Assembly (NCBI GenBank): GCA_964581115.1
Contig: CAZOMY010000006.1
Coordinates: forward strand, 1-64,000
Origin: 2-02-FULL-55-14 sp964581115
Lineage (GTDB): Bacteria > Bacteroidota > Ignavibacteria > UBA10030
DNA length: 64,000 nucleotides
Reading direction: 5' to 3'
Below are positions 1 through 8,073 of this stretch, in pieces. The notes below the pieces were generated by a model, which saw only the letters and a program-made list of their open reading frames with translations, did not search any database and was not told the origin of the DNA. The position numbers and the translations under genes were made by a program. Each line of letters starts with the position of its first letter. Position 1 is the first letter of the stretch.

Positions 1-2
1 TC

Positions 3-350
3 ACGGTGGAAGGCCTGAAACCCCGCACCGTCGCGACCGGTATCGTGAAGCACGCGGCAAGCAAAGTGTCGTGGGATGGCGCGAACGGCGTGCTGACGTC
101 GGCAGGAGATCAGTCGAGATCGGGAGAGTGGTTGCGGATGTCCGTTCACGTGCGACCGGCGGATGTGGAGAAGACAACGGCTGATACGTGGAACGATCTG
201 CTCCTGTTGAGGTTGCCGGAGGATGTCCCGCTTAAGTATGTGATTTCGAATCGGTGGGGAAATGAGTGGAAAAGGAGAGGCGATGAGCCACTGACGGACG
301 CAATTGTGGCCCGAATGGCCATTCCACTTGGAATCCGGATCGCCCATTAG
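3..350 (+). CDS. C-terminal fragment of an unidentified protein
   Basis: The reading frame is already open at the left edge of the window and ends with TAG at 348-350. The 5' part is therefore outside the window, and an in-frame GTG at 6 is probably not a real start. About 115 residues are visible. They are rich in beta-type sequence with a late segment reading NRWGNEWKRRGDEPL, and have no hydrophobic segment. I do not recognise the family. Because the next genes process pectin sugars, a carbohydrate-active enzyme is possible, but nothing in the visible residues proves this. It is followed by a 142-bp gap carrying a probable promoter and operator for the next gene. Confidence 0.55.
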   Translation, partial: TVEGLKPRTVATGIVKHAASKVSWDGANGVLTSAGDQSRSGEWLRMSVHVRPADVEKTTADTWNDLLLLRLPEDVPLKYVISNRWGNEWKRRGDEPLTDAIVARMAIPLGIRIAH

Positions 351-400
351 CAAACTGAATCATTGGACGGAATACCCATAGAAAAAGGATCCTGCAGGCA

Positions 401-431
401 TTGACTCGAATCCGACATTTGTGTTCATTAT
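401..431 (+). promoter_or_regulatory. Candidate promoter of the tagaturonate epimerase gene
   Basis: TTGACT at 401-406 resembles a -35 box. CATTAT at 426-431 matches four of six -10 positions with a 19-bp spacer. The start site would fall near 438, inside the operator-like motif at 431-455, which would suit repression by a LacI-type protein. This was assigned by eye only. Confidence 0.3.
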
Positions 432-455
432 TATCGATAAAGTAAACGTTAAAAT
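431..455 (+). promoter_or_regulatory. Operator-like site upstream of uxaE-type gene
   Basis: The palindrome TTATCGATAA (431-440) runs into AAGTAA, and then into GTAAACGTTAAAA (442-454). The latter resembles half of the perfect LacI-type palindrome found at 37572-37587. The 15-mer at 431-445 recurs with 13 of 15 matches at 2963-2977, before the hexuronate transporter gene. It lies 47 bases before the epimerase ATG. LacI-family operators typically carry such a central CG dyad. Confidence 0.45.
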
Positions 456-492
456 CACGTTGAAAGACTGCTAGATCGAATTGAGGCAAGAC

Positions 493-1755
493 ATGATCTC
501 TAAGACACCATCACTGGGACGCTTTTCGCTAGGAATCGGCGATCGCTTCGGAATGGAAGCACCCGCACAGCTTCGCGCACTGCAGAAGGCGCTTGGTCAA
601 GGGGTCGAGGTCACTCCGGTCTGGAACAAGTCGAACCGTGAGCACACGATCATCGGTACCGAACCGTCGACGGTACGTGCCGCGGCCGACGATGCCGTCA
701 AGTCAGCAGGATGGAAACTGCCTCACTTCGTCGATGCCGACCATATCGGGCTCAAAACGGTCGACCGCTTCATGGCGGCCAGCGATTTCTTTACCATCGA
801 TGTCGCCGAAGCCATCGGAACGCCCGCTCAAGATGCGGCGGTCGACCAGTGGGTCGACATGATCCGTCCGACGCTGAAGCAGGCATCGCATCCCGATCTC
901 AACGGTGACCTTGATATTACGCCCGAGCAGCTCCGGACGTTCGGAAAGAAATACTCCGCCGCCATCAAGGAGGCGGGTGCCATCTATCGCTACATCCTCA
1001 AGGCCAAAGGGGCGACGCCCTTCATCACGGAGGTCTCGGTTGATGAGGCGAACGACCCGCAGCGGCCGTACGAGCTCTATCTGTTCCTGGCCGGGTTGGC
1101 GCAAGAAGGGGTCCGCGTCAACACCGTGGCGCCGAAGTTCACGGGTCAGTTCCTGAAAGGCATTGACTACGTCGGCAATATTGCCGCGTTCACAAAGGAG
1201 TTCAAGAACGACCTGGCCGTCATTGCCGTGGCGGTCGAGCAGTTCGGCCTTCCGGCAGACCTGAAGCTCAGCGTTCATTCCGGCAGCGACAAGTTCTCCT
1301 TGTACCCGATCATGGCACAGCTTGTTCGAAGATCGGGAGGTGGTCTGCATCTGAAGACGGCGGGCACGACCTGGCTTGAAGAGGTCATCGGTCTGGCAAG
1401 AAGCCCCAAAGGGCTCGACATCGCCAAACGTATCTACCGTGGCGCGTTCGACAGGTATGACGAACTGCAGAAGCCATACGCGACGGTCATCGACATCGAC
1501 CGGGCCAAGTTGCCATCTCCTGCGACGGTTGACGGATGGACATCATCTGAGTATGTGTCGGCCCTCGAGCATGACCAAAAGAACCCGAAATACAGCATCC
1601 ATGTCCGACAGCTCGTTCATATCGCCTTTCGCATCGCGGCGGAGATGGGGGACGAGTACCGTCAGGCCCTCCGCGATCACCGCGCCGTCATTGAAGAGGG
1701 CGTCGCAAAGAACCTGTACGACCGCCATGTACGTCCGCTGTTCATCGAACGATGA
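493..1755 (+). CDS. uxaE: Tagaturonate epimerase family protein (UxaE type)
   Basis: This 420-residue soluble protein is likely to interconvert D-tagaturonate and D-fructuronate. That merges galacturonate catabolism into the glucuronate branch. The N-terminal signature SLGRFSLGIGDRFG (residues 7-20) and the HFVDADHIGLKTVDRF segment are typical of the UxaE family known from Thermotoga and many Bacteroidota. The start at ATG 493 is preferred over TTG 481 because a GAGG ribosome site (483-486) is correctly spaced for it. Uronate isomerase, an ExuT-like transporter and a fructuronate reductase in the same cluster strongly support the role. No classical tagaturonate reductase or altronate dehydratase is present. 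An operator-like motif precedes it. The family call is firm; the substrate is inferred from the family and neighbours. Confidence 0.82.
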   Translation: MISKTPSLGRFSLGIGDRFGMEAPAQLRALQKALGQGVEVTPVWNKSNREHTIIGTEPSTVRAAADDAVKSAGWKLPHFVDADHIGLKTVDRFMAASDFFTIDVAEAIGTPAQDAAVDQWVDMIRPTLKQASHPDLNGDLDITPEQLRTFGKKYSAAIKEAGAIYRYILKAKGATPFITEVSVDEANDPQRPYELYLFLAGLAQEGVRVNTVAPKFTGQFLKGIDYVGNIAAFTKEFKNDLAVIAVAVEQFGLPADLKLSVHSGSDKFSLYPIMAQLVRRSGGGLHLKTAGTTWLEEVIGLARSPKGLDIAKRIYRGAFDRYDELQKPYATVIDIDRAKLPSPATVDGWTSSEYVSALEHDQKNPKYSIHVRQLVHIAFRIAAEMGDEYRQALRDHRAVIEEGVAKNLYDRHVRPLFIER

Positions 1756-1802
1756 CCTGTCGTCGCGTCGAATACCGATCATGTACACTCACTGTCGTCG
1801 TT

Positions 1803-1831
1803 CCAGCGCCCGGCACCACGTCGGGCGTTGG
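1803..1831 (+). terminator. GC-rich stem-loop after the epimerase gene
   Basis: CCAGCGCCCG (1803-1812) pairs with CGGGCGTTGG (1822-1831) through ten pairs including one G-U, with a 9-base loop. There is no clear T-run after it, so it is only a possible transcription terminator or mRNA-stabilising hairpin. It also argues against the TTG at 1828 being the start of the next gene. Confidence 0.35.
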
Positions 1832-1935
1832 GCTTTGAACGCTGCTGTCTCCTCATGACCGGACCTCGCATGTCCCGCACGGTCGCCGTTCAGGATCTTG
1901 CGCTCGTCCTGAGGCCATTCGCGTCTTCGTCCTCC

Positions 1936-2844
1936 ATGATCAATGGTCGACGGCTGTGCGTGATGACAACTGTCGTTCTCACGACATGGATACTCGGCTC
2001 CGGATGTGCCGGAGCCGGAGCGACCCATGACGTGCCCGCCGTCACTGACGTGCGATTCGTAGAGCCCCGTGAGGACCTGGCGTGGGAGAATGACCGTATC
2101 GCGTTCCGTGTCTACGGACCGGCGCTGGCGGCCGAAGTGAGCAACGGCATCGATGTTTGGTCGAAGCGCGTCTCGTACCCCGTGATCGAGAAATGGTATG
2201 CCGGCGACGCGGCGACGGGACCGGCCAAGCGCTCCTACCATGTCGATCACGGCGAAGGGGCCGATTTCTTCTCGGTCGGCCGAACGTTGGGGTGCGGAGG
2301 TTCATCCATCCGCGACGGGGACTCGCTGATCCAGCCTGGCGTCTTTGCGTCGTACCGCATCATGTCGACGGGGCCGAAGCTCGCTGAGTTCGAGTTGACC
2401 TATCCGCCCGTCATGTTCCGTGGAAGAGCCGTTCGGGAAAGCCGCCGCGTGGCATTACCGGCTGGCGATCATCTTAATCGGATCGACGTGACATACTCCG
2501 TCGAAGGCGATCCCATCGATGTTCCGTTCGCCATTGGACTGGTGAAGCGCAAAGGCGTCCTCGTCACGCGCAATCCGGCGGACCATTCCATCAGTATCTG
2601 GGGACCGATGAACGACGATCCGGTCAATGGCGAGTTGGGGATGGGGGCGGTGCTTCCGGGGTCGGCCTTTCGCAAGATCAGCGAAGATGCGACGCATGTG
2701 TTGTTGCACGGTGAGATCAGGTCGGGAGTACCTGTGACCTACTATGCCGGAGCCGGCTGGACAAGAAACGGTCGGATCTCAGTCAAAGCTGATTGGGAAT
2801 CGATCCTTCGAAGGACATCAGAGTCTTTCGAATCGCACCCCTAG
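1936..2844 (+). CDS. DUF4861 family lipoprotein
   Basis: About 302 residues. From ATG 1936 the product has a basic N-terminus, a hydrophobic stretch and a cysteine (WILGSGC), which suggests an exported lipoprotein, although the -3 residue of the lipobox is unusual. The mature part contains NGIDVWSKRVSYPVIEKW and GEGADFFSVGRTLGCGG, which are hallmarks of DUF4861. This family is common in Bacteroidota loci for pectin and rhamnogalacturonan breakdown, and its biochemical function is not established to my knowledge. It sits between the epimerase and the hexuronate transporter, so a role in periplasmic handling of pectin fragments is a reasonable inference. A longer form from TTG 1828 would have no signal sequence and would start within a hairpin. 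Confidence 0.72.
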   Translation: MINGRRLCVMTTVVLTTWILGSGCAGAGATHDVPAVTDVRFVEPREDLAWENDRIAFRVYGPALAAEVSNGIDVWSKRVSYPVIEKWYAGDAATGPAKRSYHVDHGEGADFFSVGRTLGCGGSSIRDGDSLIQPGVFASYRIMSTGPKLAEFELTYPPVMFRGRAVRESRRVALPAGDHLNRIDVTYSVEGDPIDVPFAIGLVKRKGVLVTRNPADHSISIWGPMNDDPVNGELGMGAVLPGSAFRKISEDATHVLLHGEIRSGVPVTYYAGAGWTRNGRISVKADWESILRRTSESFESHP

Positions 2845-2962
2845 GGATTCCGAAAGCCGAATAAGATCTGTGCTTGAGACACGCCAATGTTTCATTGCTC
2901 GGCCTGGCCTCAGCTGAAATCTACTTGCTTCTGAGCCAAAAAGGCCGAAGATTAGGCCTACG

Positions 2963-2977
2963 TTATCGTTTAAGTAA
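2963..2977 (+). promoter_or_regulatory. Operator-like site upstream of hexuronate transporter
   Basis: TTATCGTTTAAGTAA matches the site at 431-445 in 13 of 15 positions and lies 42 bases before the transporter ATG. The near-identical distance to the start codon in both cases suggests a shared regulator of the hexuronate genes. Confidence 0.45.
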
Positions 2978-3019
2978 GAAGTCAATTGTGAAGTCAGATG
3001 TTATCGAAAGGATGCCCCA

Positions 3020-4294
3020 ATGGAGACCACTGCTCCAAAGATCGGCCGATACCGATGGGTCATCGTCTCACTCCTCTTCTTCGCCACCACCATCAACTAT
3101 ATCGACCGACAGGTCCTCGGCATCCTCGCGCCGGTCCTCCAAAAGGAGATCGGGTGGAGTGAGATCGAGTACGGGTATATCGTAACGGCATTCCAGCTTG
3201 CGTATGCCATAGGGCTGTTGTTCGCCGGGCGATTGATCGACCGCATTGGCACGAAACTCGGCTTCGCGATCGCTATCGTGGTGTGGAGCGTCGCCGCCAT
3301 GGGTCACGCGCTGGCCAAGACGGTGATCGGATTCGGGGCGGCGCGCTTCGCGCTCGGCGTGGGCGAGGCGGCGAACTTCCCGGCGGCGATCAAGGCGACG
3401 GCGGAGTGGTTCCCCAAGAAGGAGCGCGCGTTGGCGACCGGCATCTTCAATTCCGGCGCGAATGTCGGCGCCGTCTTCGCGCCGTTGGTGGTGCCCTGGT
3501 TGACGATCGAGTACGGCTGGCAGATGGCCTTCATCGTGACCGGTGCGCTCGGTTTCATCTGGCTTGTCTTCTGGTGGCTCGAGTACGAAAGGCCTGAAGT
3601 GAGCAAGAAGCTGGGCCAGCCGGAACTTGAGTACATTCTGAGCGATCCCCCCGAGCCGAGCGTCGCCCAGATCCCCTGGAGGTCGCTCCTTGGCTATCGC
3701 CAGACGTGGGCGTTCATCCTCGGCAAGTTCCTTACCGATCCTATCTGGTGGTTCTATCTCTACTGGCTTCCGAAGTTCCTTAACACGAAATACGACCTCA
3801 ACATCGCCCAGCTCGGCCTGCCTCTCATCGTCATATACATGATGACGACGGTCGGCAGCATCGGTGGAGGATGGCTTTCGTCTCGGTTCATTTCGAGCGG
3901 GATGGCCATCAACAAGGCGCGCAAGCTCGTGATGCTGATCTGTGCGTTGTGCATCGTTCCCATCATGGGTGCGGCGGAGGTTGGCCTGTGGGTCGCCGTT
4001 GGACTCATTGCCGTCGCCGCAGCGGCACACCAGGGCTGGTCGGCGAACATCTTCACGACGGCCTCCGACATGTTCCCGAAGAACGCCGTCGGCTCGGTGG
4101 TCGGACTTGGCGGAATGGCGGGAGCGGTCGGCGGCATGATCCTCGCCACGACGGCCGGCTACATCCTCGAGTTCACCGGCAGTTATTTCATCCTGTTCAT
4201 CATCTCCGGCTCGGCGTACCTTCTTGCGCTGGCCATCTTCCATTGGCTTGTGCCCCGCATCGAACCGGTCACGATCACGATTACAGCATCCTGA
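3020..4294 (+). CDS. MFS hexuronate transporter (ExuT-like)
   Basis: This 424-residue inner-membrane protein has about twelve hydrophobic segments. It belongs to the anion:cation symporter group of the major facilitator superfamily. NYIDRQVLGILAPVLQKEIGW near residues 24-44, GRLIDRIGTKLGF, and GVGEAANFPAAIKATAEWFP are characteristic of ExuT-type galacturonate/glucuronate carriers. It probably brings hexuronates into the cytoplasm by proton symport. The SDR gene follows 9 bases after its stop, suggesting co-transcription. An operator-like motif lies 42 bases upstream. Other members of the group carry hexonates or phosphate, so the substrate is inferred from the cluster. Confidence 0.85.
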   Translation: METTAPKIGRYRWVIVSLLFFATTINYIDRQVLGILAPVLQKEIGWSEIEYGYIVTAFQLAYAIGLLFAGRLIDRIGTKLGFAIAIVVWSVAAMGHALAKTVIGFGAARFALGVGEAANFPAAIKATAEWFPKKERALATGIFNSGANVGAVFAPLVVPWLTIEYGWQMAFIVTGALGFIWLVFWWLEYERPEVSKKLGQPELEYILSDPPEPSVAQIPWRSLLGYRQTWAFILGKFLTDPIWWFYLYWLPKFLNTKYDLNIAQLGLPLIVIYMMTTVGSIGGGWLSSRFISSGMAINKARKLVMLICALCIVPIMGAAEVGLWVAVGLIAVAAAAHQGWSANIFTTASDMFPKNAVGSVVGLGGMAGAVGGMILATTAGYILEFTGSYFILFIISGSAYLLALAIFHWLVPRIEPVTITITAS

Positions 4295-4303
4295 GGCGAT
4301 CTC

Positions 4304-5137
4304 ATGACGCTCAAAGAGTTGTCTGCATCGTATGACCTCTCGGGCATGGCGGCCTTCGTCACGGGAGGCACGGGCGTTCTGTGCAGCGAGATCGCGGTGG
4401 CGATGGGGGGATGCGGCGCGTCGGTGGCCTTGCTGGCCCGCGACCTGAAGAAGGCCGAGCCCGTGGCCGAGCGCGTCCGGATGGCCGGCGGCAAAGCCCT
4501 GATCGTTCAAGGAGACGTGACCGATCCGGCTCAGGTGAAGGAGGCGGTCGACGAAGTCCTCTCGGCGTGGGGAAGGATCGATGCGCTCGTAAACGGGGCT
4601 GGCGGGAACGATCCGAAGGCGACGACAAATCCGTCGCAATCGTTCTTCGATCTGATGCCCGAGGCCATCCGTGGCGTGTTCGACCTCAATATCATGGGGA
4701 CGATCATTCCGTCGCAGGTCGTCGGTAAGCACATGGCTTCGCGAAAGCAAGGGATCATTCTCAACGTCTCGTCGATGAGCGCTTTCAGTCCGCTGACGCG
4801 GGTCATGGCCTATTCCGCGGCCAAGGCCGGGGTCAACAACTTCACGGAGTGGCTGGCGGTGCACATGGCGCAGGAGTACTCGCCGGCCATCCGCGTCAAC
4901 GCCATCGCCCCCGGGTTCTTCCTGACCGACCAGAACCGATTCCTCCTGACGGACAAGGAATCCGGCAAGCTGACGGAGCGCGGCCGGAAGATCCTCGATC
5001 ATACGCCCATGAAACGCTTCGGCGAGCCGGCGGACCTGCTCGGTGCATCGCTGTGGCTGCTGTCGCCGCTGTCAAACTTCGTCACGGGCGTCACGGTGCC
5101 GGTGGATGGCGGCTTCGCGGCGTACAGTGGGGTCTGA
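4304..5137 (+). CDS. SDR-type D-mannonate oxidoreductase (fructuronate reductase)
   Basis: This is a 277-residue short-chain dehydrogenase. It has the cofactor-binding loop TGGTGVL near residues 21-27, the NGAGG motif, and a catalytic Tyr170-Lys174 pair in AYSAAK. The sequence GNDPKATTNP, the FDLMPEAIRGVFDLNIMG segment and the VPVDGGFAAYSGV end match the SDR group annotated as D-mannonate oxidoreductase, which reduces fructuronate to mannonate with NAD(P)H. It directly follows the transporter. The alternative is KduD, which acts after KduI, but KduD proteins are shorter (about 250 residues). I favour fructuronate reductase. Confidence 0.72.
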   Translation: MTLKELSASYDLSGMAAFVTGGTGVLCSEIAVAMGGCGASVALLARDLKKAEPVAERVRMAGGKALIVQGDVTDPAQVKEAVDEVLSAWGRIDALVNGAGGNDPKATTNPSQSFFDLMPEAIRGVFDLNIMGTIIPSQVVGKHMASRKQGIILNVSSMSAFSPLTRVMAYSAAKAGVNNFTEWLAVHMAQEYSPAIRVNAIAPGFFLTDQNRFLLTDKESGKLTERGRKILDHTPMKRFGEPADLLGASLWLLSPLSNFVTGVTVPVDGGFAAYSGV

Positions 5138-5278
5138 TGATCGTTTCACGCGGCGGCCGCTGTGGAAGCGGCGATCGCGGCGGAAGCAATAGGATCCTTT
5201 TCAATTTTCTCCTCATCATAGACGTTGCGTTCGCGGCACCCGCCGCGTGCGCTGCGCGAAACAACTAACTGAAAGAAC

Positions 5279-6730
5279 ATGGCTTCGGCTGATATCGGTC
5301 TCGTCGGTCTCGCCGTGATGGGCGAGAACCTCGTCCTCAACATGGAAAGTAAAGGGTTCACCGTGGCCGTCTACAACCGGACGGTTGAAAAGGTGGACCA
5401 ATTCATGAATGGCCGCGGCAAGGGAAAGAGATTCGTCGCCGCCCACTCGATCGCGGAGCTGGTGGCGGCGCTCAAGCGACCCCGCAAGGTGATGCTGATG
5501 GTCAAAGCGGGCAAGCCGGTCGATGAGTTTATCGAGTTGCTCCGGCCGCATCTGGAGCCGGGTGATATCATCATCGACGGTGGCAACAGCCACTTCCCCG
5601 ACACGATCCGCCGGACGAAGGCGTTGGAACAGGGCGGTCTTCTCTACATCGGCACCGGAGTCTCCGGTGGCGAAGAGGGGGCGCTCCTCGGTCCCTCGAT
5701 CATGCCGGGCGGTTCGGAGGCGGCCTGGCCGCACGTGAAGCCCATCTTCCAGGCGATCGCCGCGAAGGTGGCCGACGGTACACCGTGTTGCGACTGGGTT
5801 GGAGCCGACGGCGCCGGTCATTTCGTCAAGATGGTCCACAACGGCATCGAGTACGGCGATATGCAGCTCATCGCCGAATCGTATTTCATGATGAAGGAAC
5901 TGCTCGGACTCTCGGCCGACGAGATGCACGCTGTTTTCGCCGAGTGGAACAAGGGGGAGCTCGACAGTTACCTGATCGAGATCACGCGCGACATCCTCGG
6001 CACGAAGGACGCCGACGGTTCGCCGCTCGTGGAGAGGATCCTCGACACGGCCGGACAGAAGGGGACCGGGAAGTGGACAGGTGTCGCGGCGCTCGACCTC
6101 GGCATTCCGCTGACGCTGATCGGCGAGGCGGTCTTCGCCCGCTGCTTGTCGGCGATGAAAGAAGAGCGGGTGAAGGCTTCGAAGATCCTTTCCGGACCCG
6201 CGCCGCAGTTCAAGGGCGACCGGAAAGCTTTTGTGGCCGACCTCGAGAAGGCGCTCTACGCGTCAAAGCTCGTTTCGTACGCGCAGGGCTATATGCTGAT
6301 GCAAGAGGCCGCCAAGGAGCATGGATGGAAGCTCAACTACGGCGGTATCGCCCTCCTCTGGCGCGGCGGATGCATCATCCGGTCGGCCTTCCTGGGCAAG
6401 ATCAAGGAGGCGTTCGATCGGCAGTCCGACCTGAGCAATCTTCTGTTCGACCCGTTCTTCCAGAAGAAAATGGCCGACGCGCAGGCTGCGTGGCGGCGCG
6501 TCGTGTCGACGGCCGTGGAGAACGGATTGTGGATCCCGGCGCACGCAACGGCGCTCGCGTTCTACGACGGGCTCCGCAATGGACGGTTGCCGGCGAACCT
6601 GTTGCAGGCCCAGCGCGACTACTTTGGAGCGCATCAGTACGAGCGCACCGACGAGCCGCGCGGGAAGTTCTTCCACACGAACTGGACCGGCCGCGGCGGC
6701 GCGACGGCGTCGTCAACGTATACTGTTTAG
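5279..6730 (+). CDS. gnd: 6-phosphogluconate dehydrogenase, decarboxylating
   Basis: This 483-residue cytoplasmic enzyme has a normal full length. It oxidises 6-phosphogluconate to ribulose 5-phosphate and CO2. Visible motifs are the N-terminal Rossmann loop GLVGLAVMGENL, the substrate segments GTGVSGGEEGALLGPSIMPGG and GAGHFVKMVHNGIEYGDMQ (with the catalytic Lys and Asn), and a C-terminal tail ending in a Gly/Thr-rich stretch. It lies within a hexuronate cluster rather than with other pentose-phosphate genes. A similar pairing of a 6-phosphogluconate dehydrogenase with a uxaE gene is known in Thermotoga maritima. This may mean that hexuronate carbon can leave as 6-phosphogluconate. Confidence 0.95.
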   Translation: MASADIGLVGLAVMGENLVLNMESKGFTVAVYNRTVEKVDQFMNGRGKGKRFVAAHSIAELVAALKRPRKVMLMVKAGKPVDEFIELLRPHLEPGDIIIDGGNSHFPDTIRRTKALEQGGLLYIGTGVSGGEEGALLGPSIMPGGSEAAWPHVKPIFQAIAAKVADGTPCCDWVGADGAGHFVKMVHNGIEYGDMQLIAESYFMMKELLGLSADEMHAVFAEWNKGELDSYLIEITRDILGTKDADGSPLVERILDTAGQKGTGKWTGVAALDLGIPLTLIGEAVFARCLSAMKEERVKASKILSGPAPQFKGDRKAFVADLEKALYASKLVSYAQGYMLMQEAAKEHGWKLNYGGIALLWRGGCIIRSAFLGKIKEAFDRQSDLSNLLFDPFFQKKMADAQAAWRRVVSTAVENGLWIPAHATALAFYDGLRNGRLPANLLQAQRDYFGAHQYERTDEPRGKFFHTNWTGRGGATASSTYTV

Positions 6731-6739
6731 AAGCGAACT

Positions 6740-6818
6740 CACGCAATGTCGCTAAGGCGCAAGGACAATGTCTCTTTCCGCCTGGAACTCTTCGTTGCGC
6801 CATTGCGTCGTGGCGTGA
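6740..6818. repeat. Inverted intergenic repeat (CGCAATG...GGCGCAA family)
   Basis: The left arm at 6740-6762 and the right arm at 6795-6818 are imperfect reverse complements. Both carry TTGCGCC and GCG(T/A)C units, and the right arm reads CATTGCGTCGTGGCGTG. It resembles the repeat at 10436-10504, so it belongs to a dispersed family in this genome. Confidence 0.55.
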
Positions 6819-6851
6819 TGTCTTCGTCCTAAGGATGCGGCAGGACCTCTT

Positions 6852-8003
6852 GTGAAGCTAGTCATCGTTGCTGACCAGAACATTCCATTCGTCGCGGAGA
6901 TGTACGCCGGAGTGGCTGACCTGCGCTCCGTCGACGGCCATGCGATCACGCCGGCGGCTGTGCGGGATGCGGACATTCTCCTCGTCCGATCGGTGACGCC
7001 GGTGACGCGAGAGTTGCTCGACGGAAGTCGCGTTCGGTTTGTGGGAACGGCGACGATCGGCCACGATCATGTCGACCGGGTCTATCTGGACGAGCGCGGC
7101 ATCGCCTTTGTCAGCGCTCCCGGCAGCAACGCCAACTCGGTCTCGGAATATGTGACCGCGGCCCTCCTCGAAGCGGCCGATCGGTTGGGTTGGACGCTGA
7201 GAGGCAAGACGATCGGGGTCATCGGCGTCGGAAACGTCGGCCGTCGCGTGGTGCAGAAGGCCGAGGCCCTTGGACTGAAGGTCCTGAAGAATGACCCTCC
7301 CGTACAACGAGCGACGGGAGACGCGTCGTACGTCACGCTCGACGAAGCTCTGACCGCCGATATCGTCACGTGCCACGTGCCGCTCACGCGCACGGGTGAG
7401 GACGCGACGCATCATCTGATCAACGCCGAGCGCATGTTGCGAATGCGGCCGGGTGCGCTTCTGCTGAACTCATCGCGGGGAGCTGTCGTCGACGGCTCGG
7501 CACTCAAGGCGAATATTCGCTCGGGACGCTTGTCGGCGATCCTGGATGTCTGGGAAGGGGAACCGAAGATCGACGCAGAACTCCTCGAAGAGGTGCTGGT
7601 CGGAACGCCTCACATCGCGGGTTATTCAACGGAGGGCAAGACGAACGGCTCGATCATGCTCTACGAGGCCGTGTGCCGGTATCTGGGCATTTCGGCGACG
7701 TGGAGTGTCGACGGGAAACTGCCGCCCCCCGAACATGCGTCGATCGTCCCGGAGGGGAGCGACGACGAATCCCGACTGCGTTCGGTGATCCGTAAGGCGT
7801 ATCCGATCATACGAGACGACGCCCGGCTTCGCGAGATGCTGACGATGGATCCCGACAAGCGCGCCGAACATTTCAAGCGGCTCCGTTCGCACTATCCGGT
7901 CCGCCGCGAATTCCCAGCTGTTGAAGTCATCATCGGACACAACCGTCCGCCTCTTTCCGGCGTGCTGCACAGACTGGGTTTCAAGGTCGTGAGCGTCCCG
8001 TGA
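6852..8003 (+). CDS. pdxB: Erythronate-4-phosphate dehydrogenase
   Basis: This 383-residue NAD-dependent D-2-hydroxyacid dehydrogenase starts at GTG 6852. The order is an N-terminal substrate domain, the NAD loop GVIGVGNVGRRV near residues 122-133, NSSRGAVVDGSAL with the catalytic Arg region, and the catalytic His in TPHIAGYS. The last 80 residues (DDARLREML... RSHYPVRREF) are the dimerisation domain specific to PdxB, which separates it from SerA-like paralogs. PdxB catalyses the second step of pyridoxal phosphate synthesis by the DXP-dependent route. It lies between gnd and the LarA homolog. A repeat separates it from gnd, so it may have its own promoter. A role in hexuronate metabolism is not indicated. 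Confidence 0.85.
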   Translation: MKLVIVADQNIPFVAEMYAGVADLRSVDGHAITPAAVRDADILLVRSVTPVTRELLDGSRVRFVGTATIGHDHVDRVYLDERGIAFVSAPGSNANSVSEYVTAALLEAADRLGWTLRGKTIGVIGVGNVGRRVVQKAEALGLKVLKNDPPVQRATGDASYVTLDEALTADIVTCHVPLTRTGEDATHHLINAERMLRMRPGALLLNSSRGAVVDGSALKANIRSGRLSAILDVWEGEPKIDAELLEEVLVGTPHIAGYSTEGKTNGSIMLYEAVCRYLGISATWSVDGKLPPPEHASIVPEGSDDESRLRSVIRKAYPIIRDDARLREMLTMDPDKRAEHFKRLRSHYPVRREFPAVEVIIGHNRPPLSGVLHRLGFKVVSVP

Positions 8004-8073
8004 GCTCATGCCGTCGAATGATCTCTCAACTTCATTCATTTTCTTTGCGTTCTTTGCGGCAATCACCTTCCCC

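Noticed and set aside
3068..5002. 644-codon minus-strand open frame
   Set aside because: It covers the antisense of the clearly recognised transporter and SDR genes and has composition typical of a shadow frame.
6852..8003. Hydroxyacid dehydrogenase of hexuronate metabolism
   Set aside because: The C-terminal PdxB-specific dimerisation domain identifies it as erythronate-4-phosphate dehydrogenase.
8008..8073. Hydrophobic N-terminal extension of the LarA homolog (possible signal sequence)
   Set aside because: The hydrophobic residues are encoded by a 9-bp repeat found in another gap, and LarA proteins are cytoplasmic.
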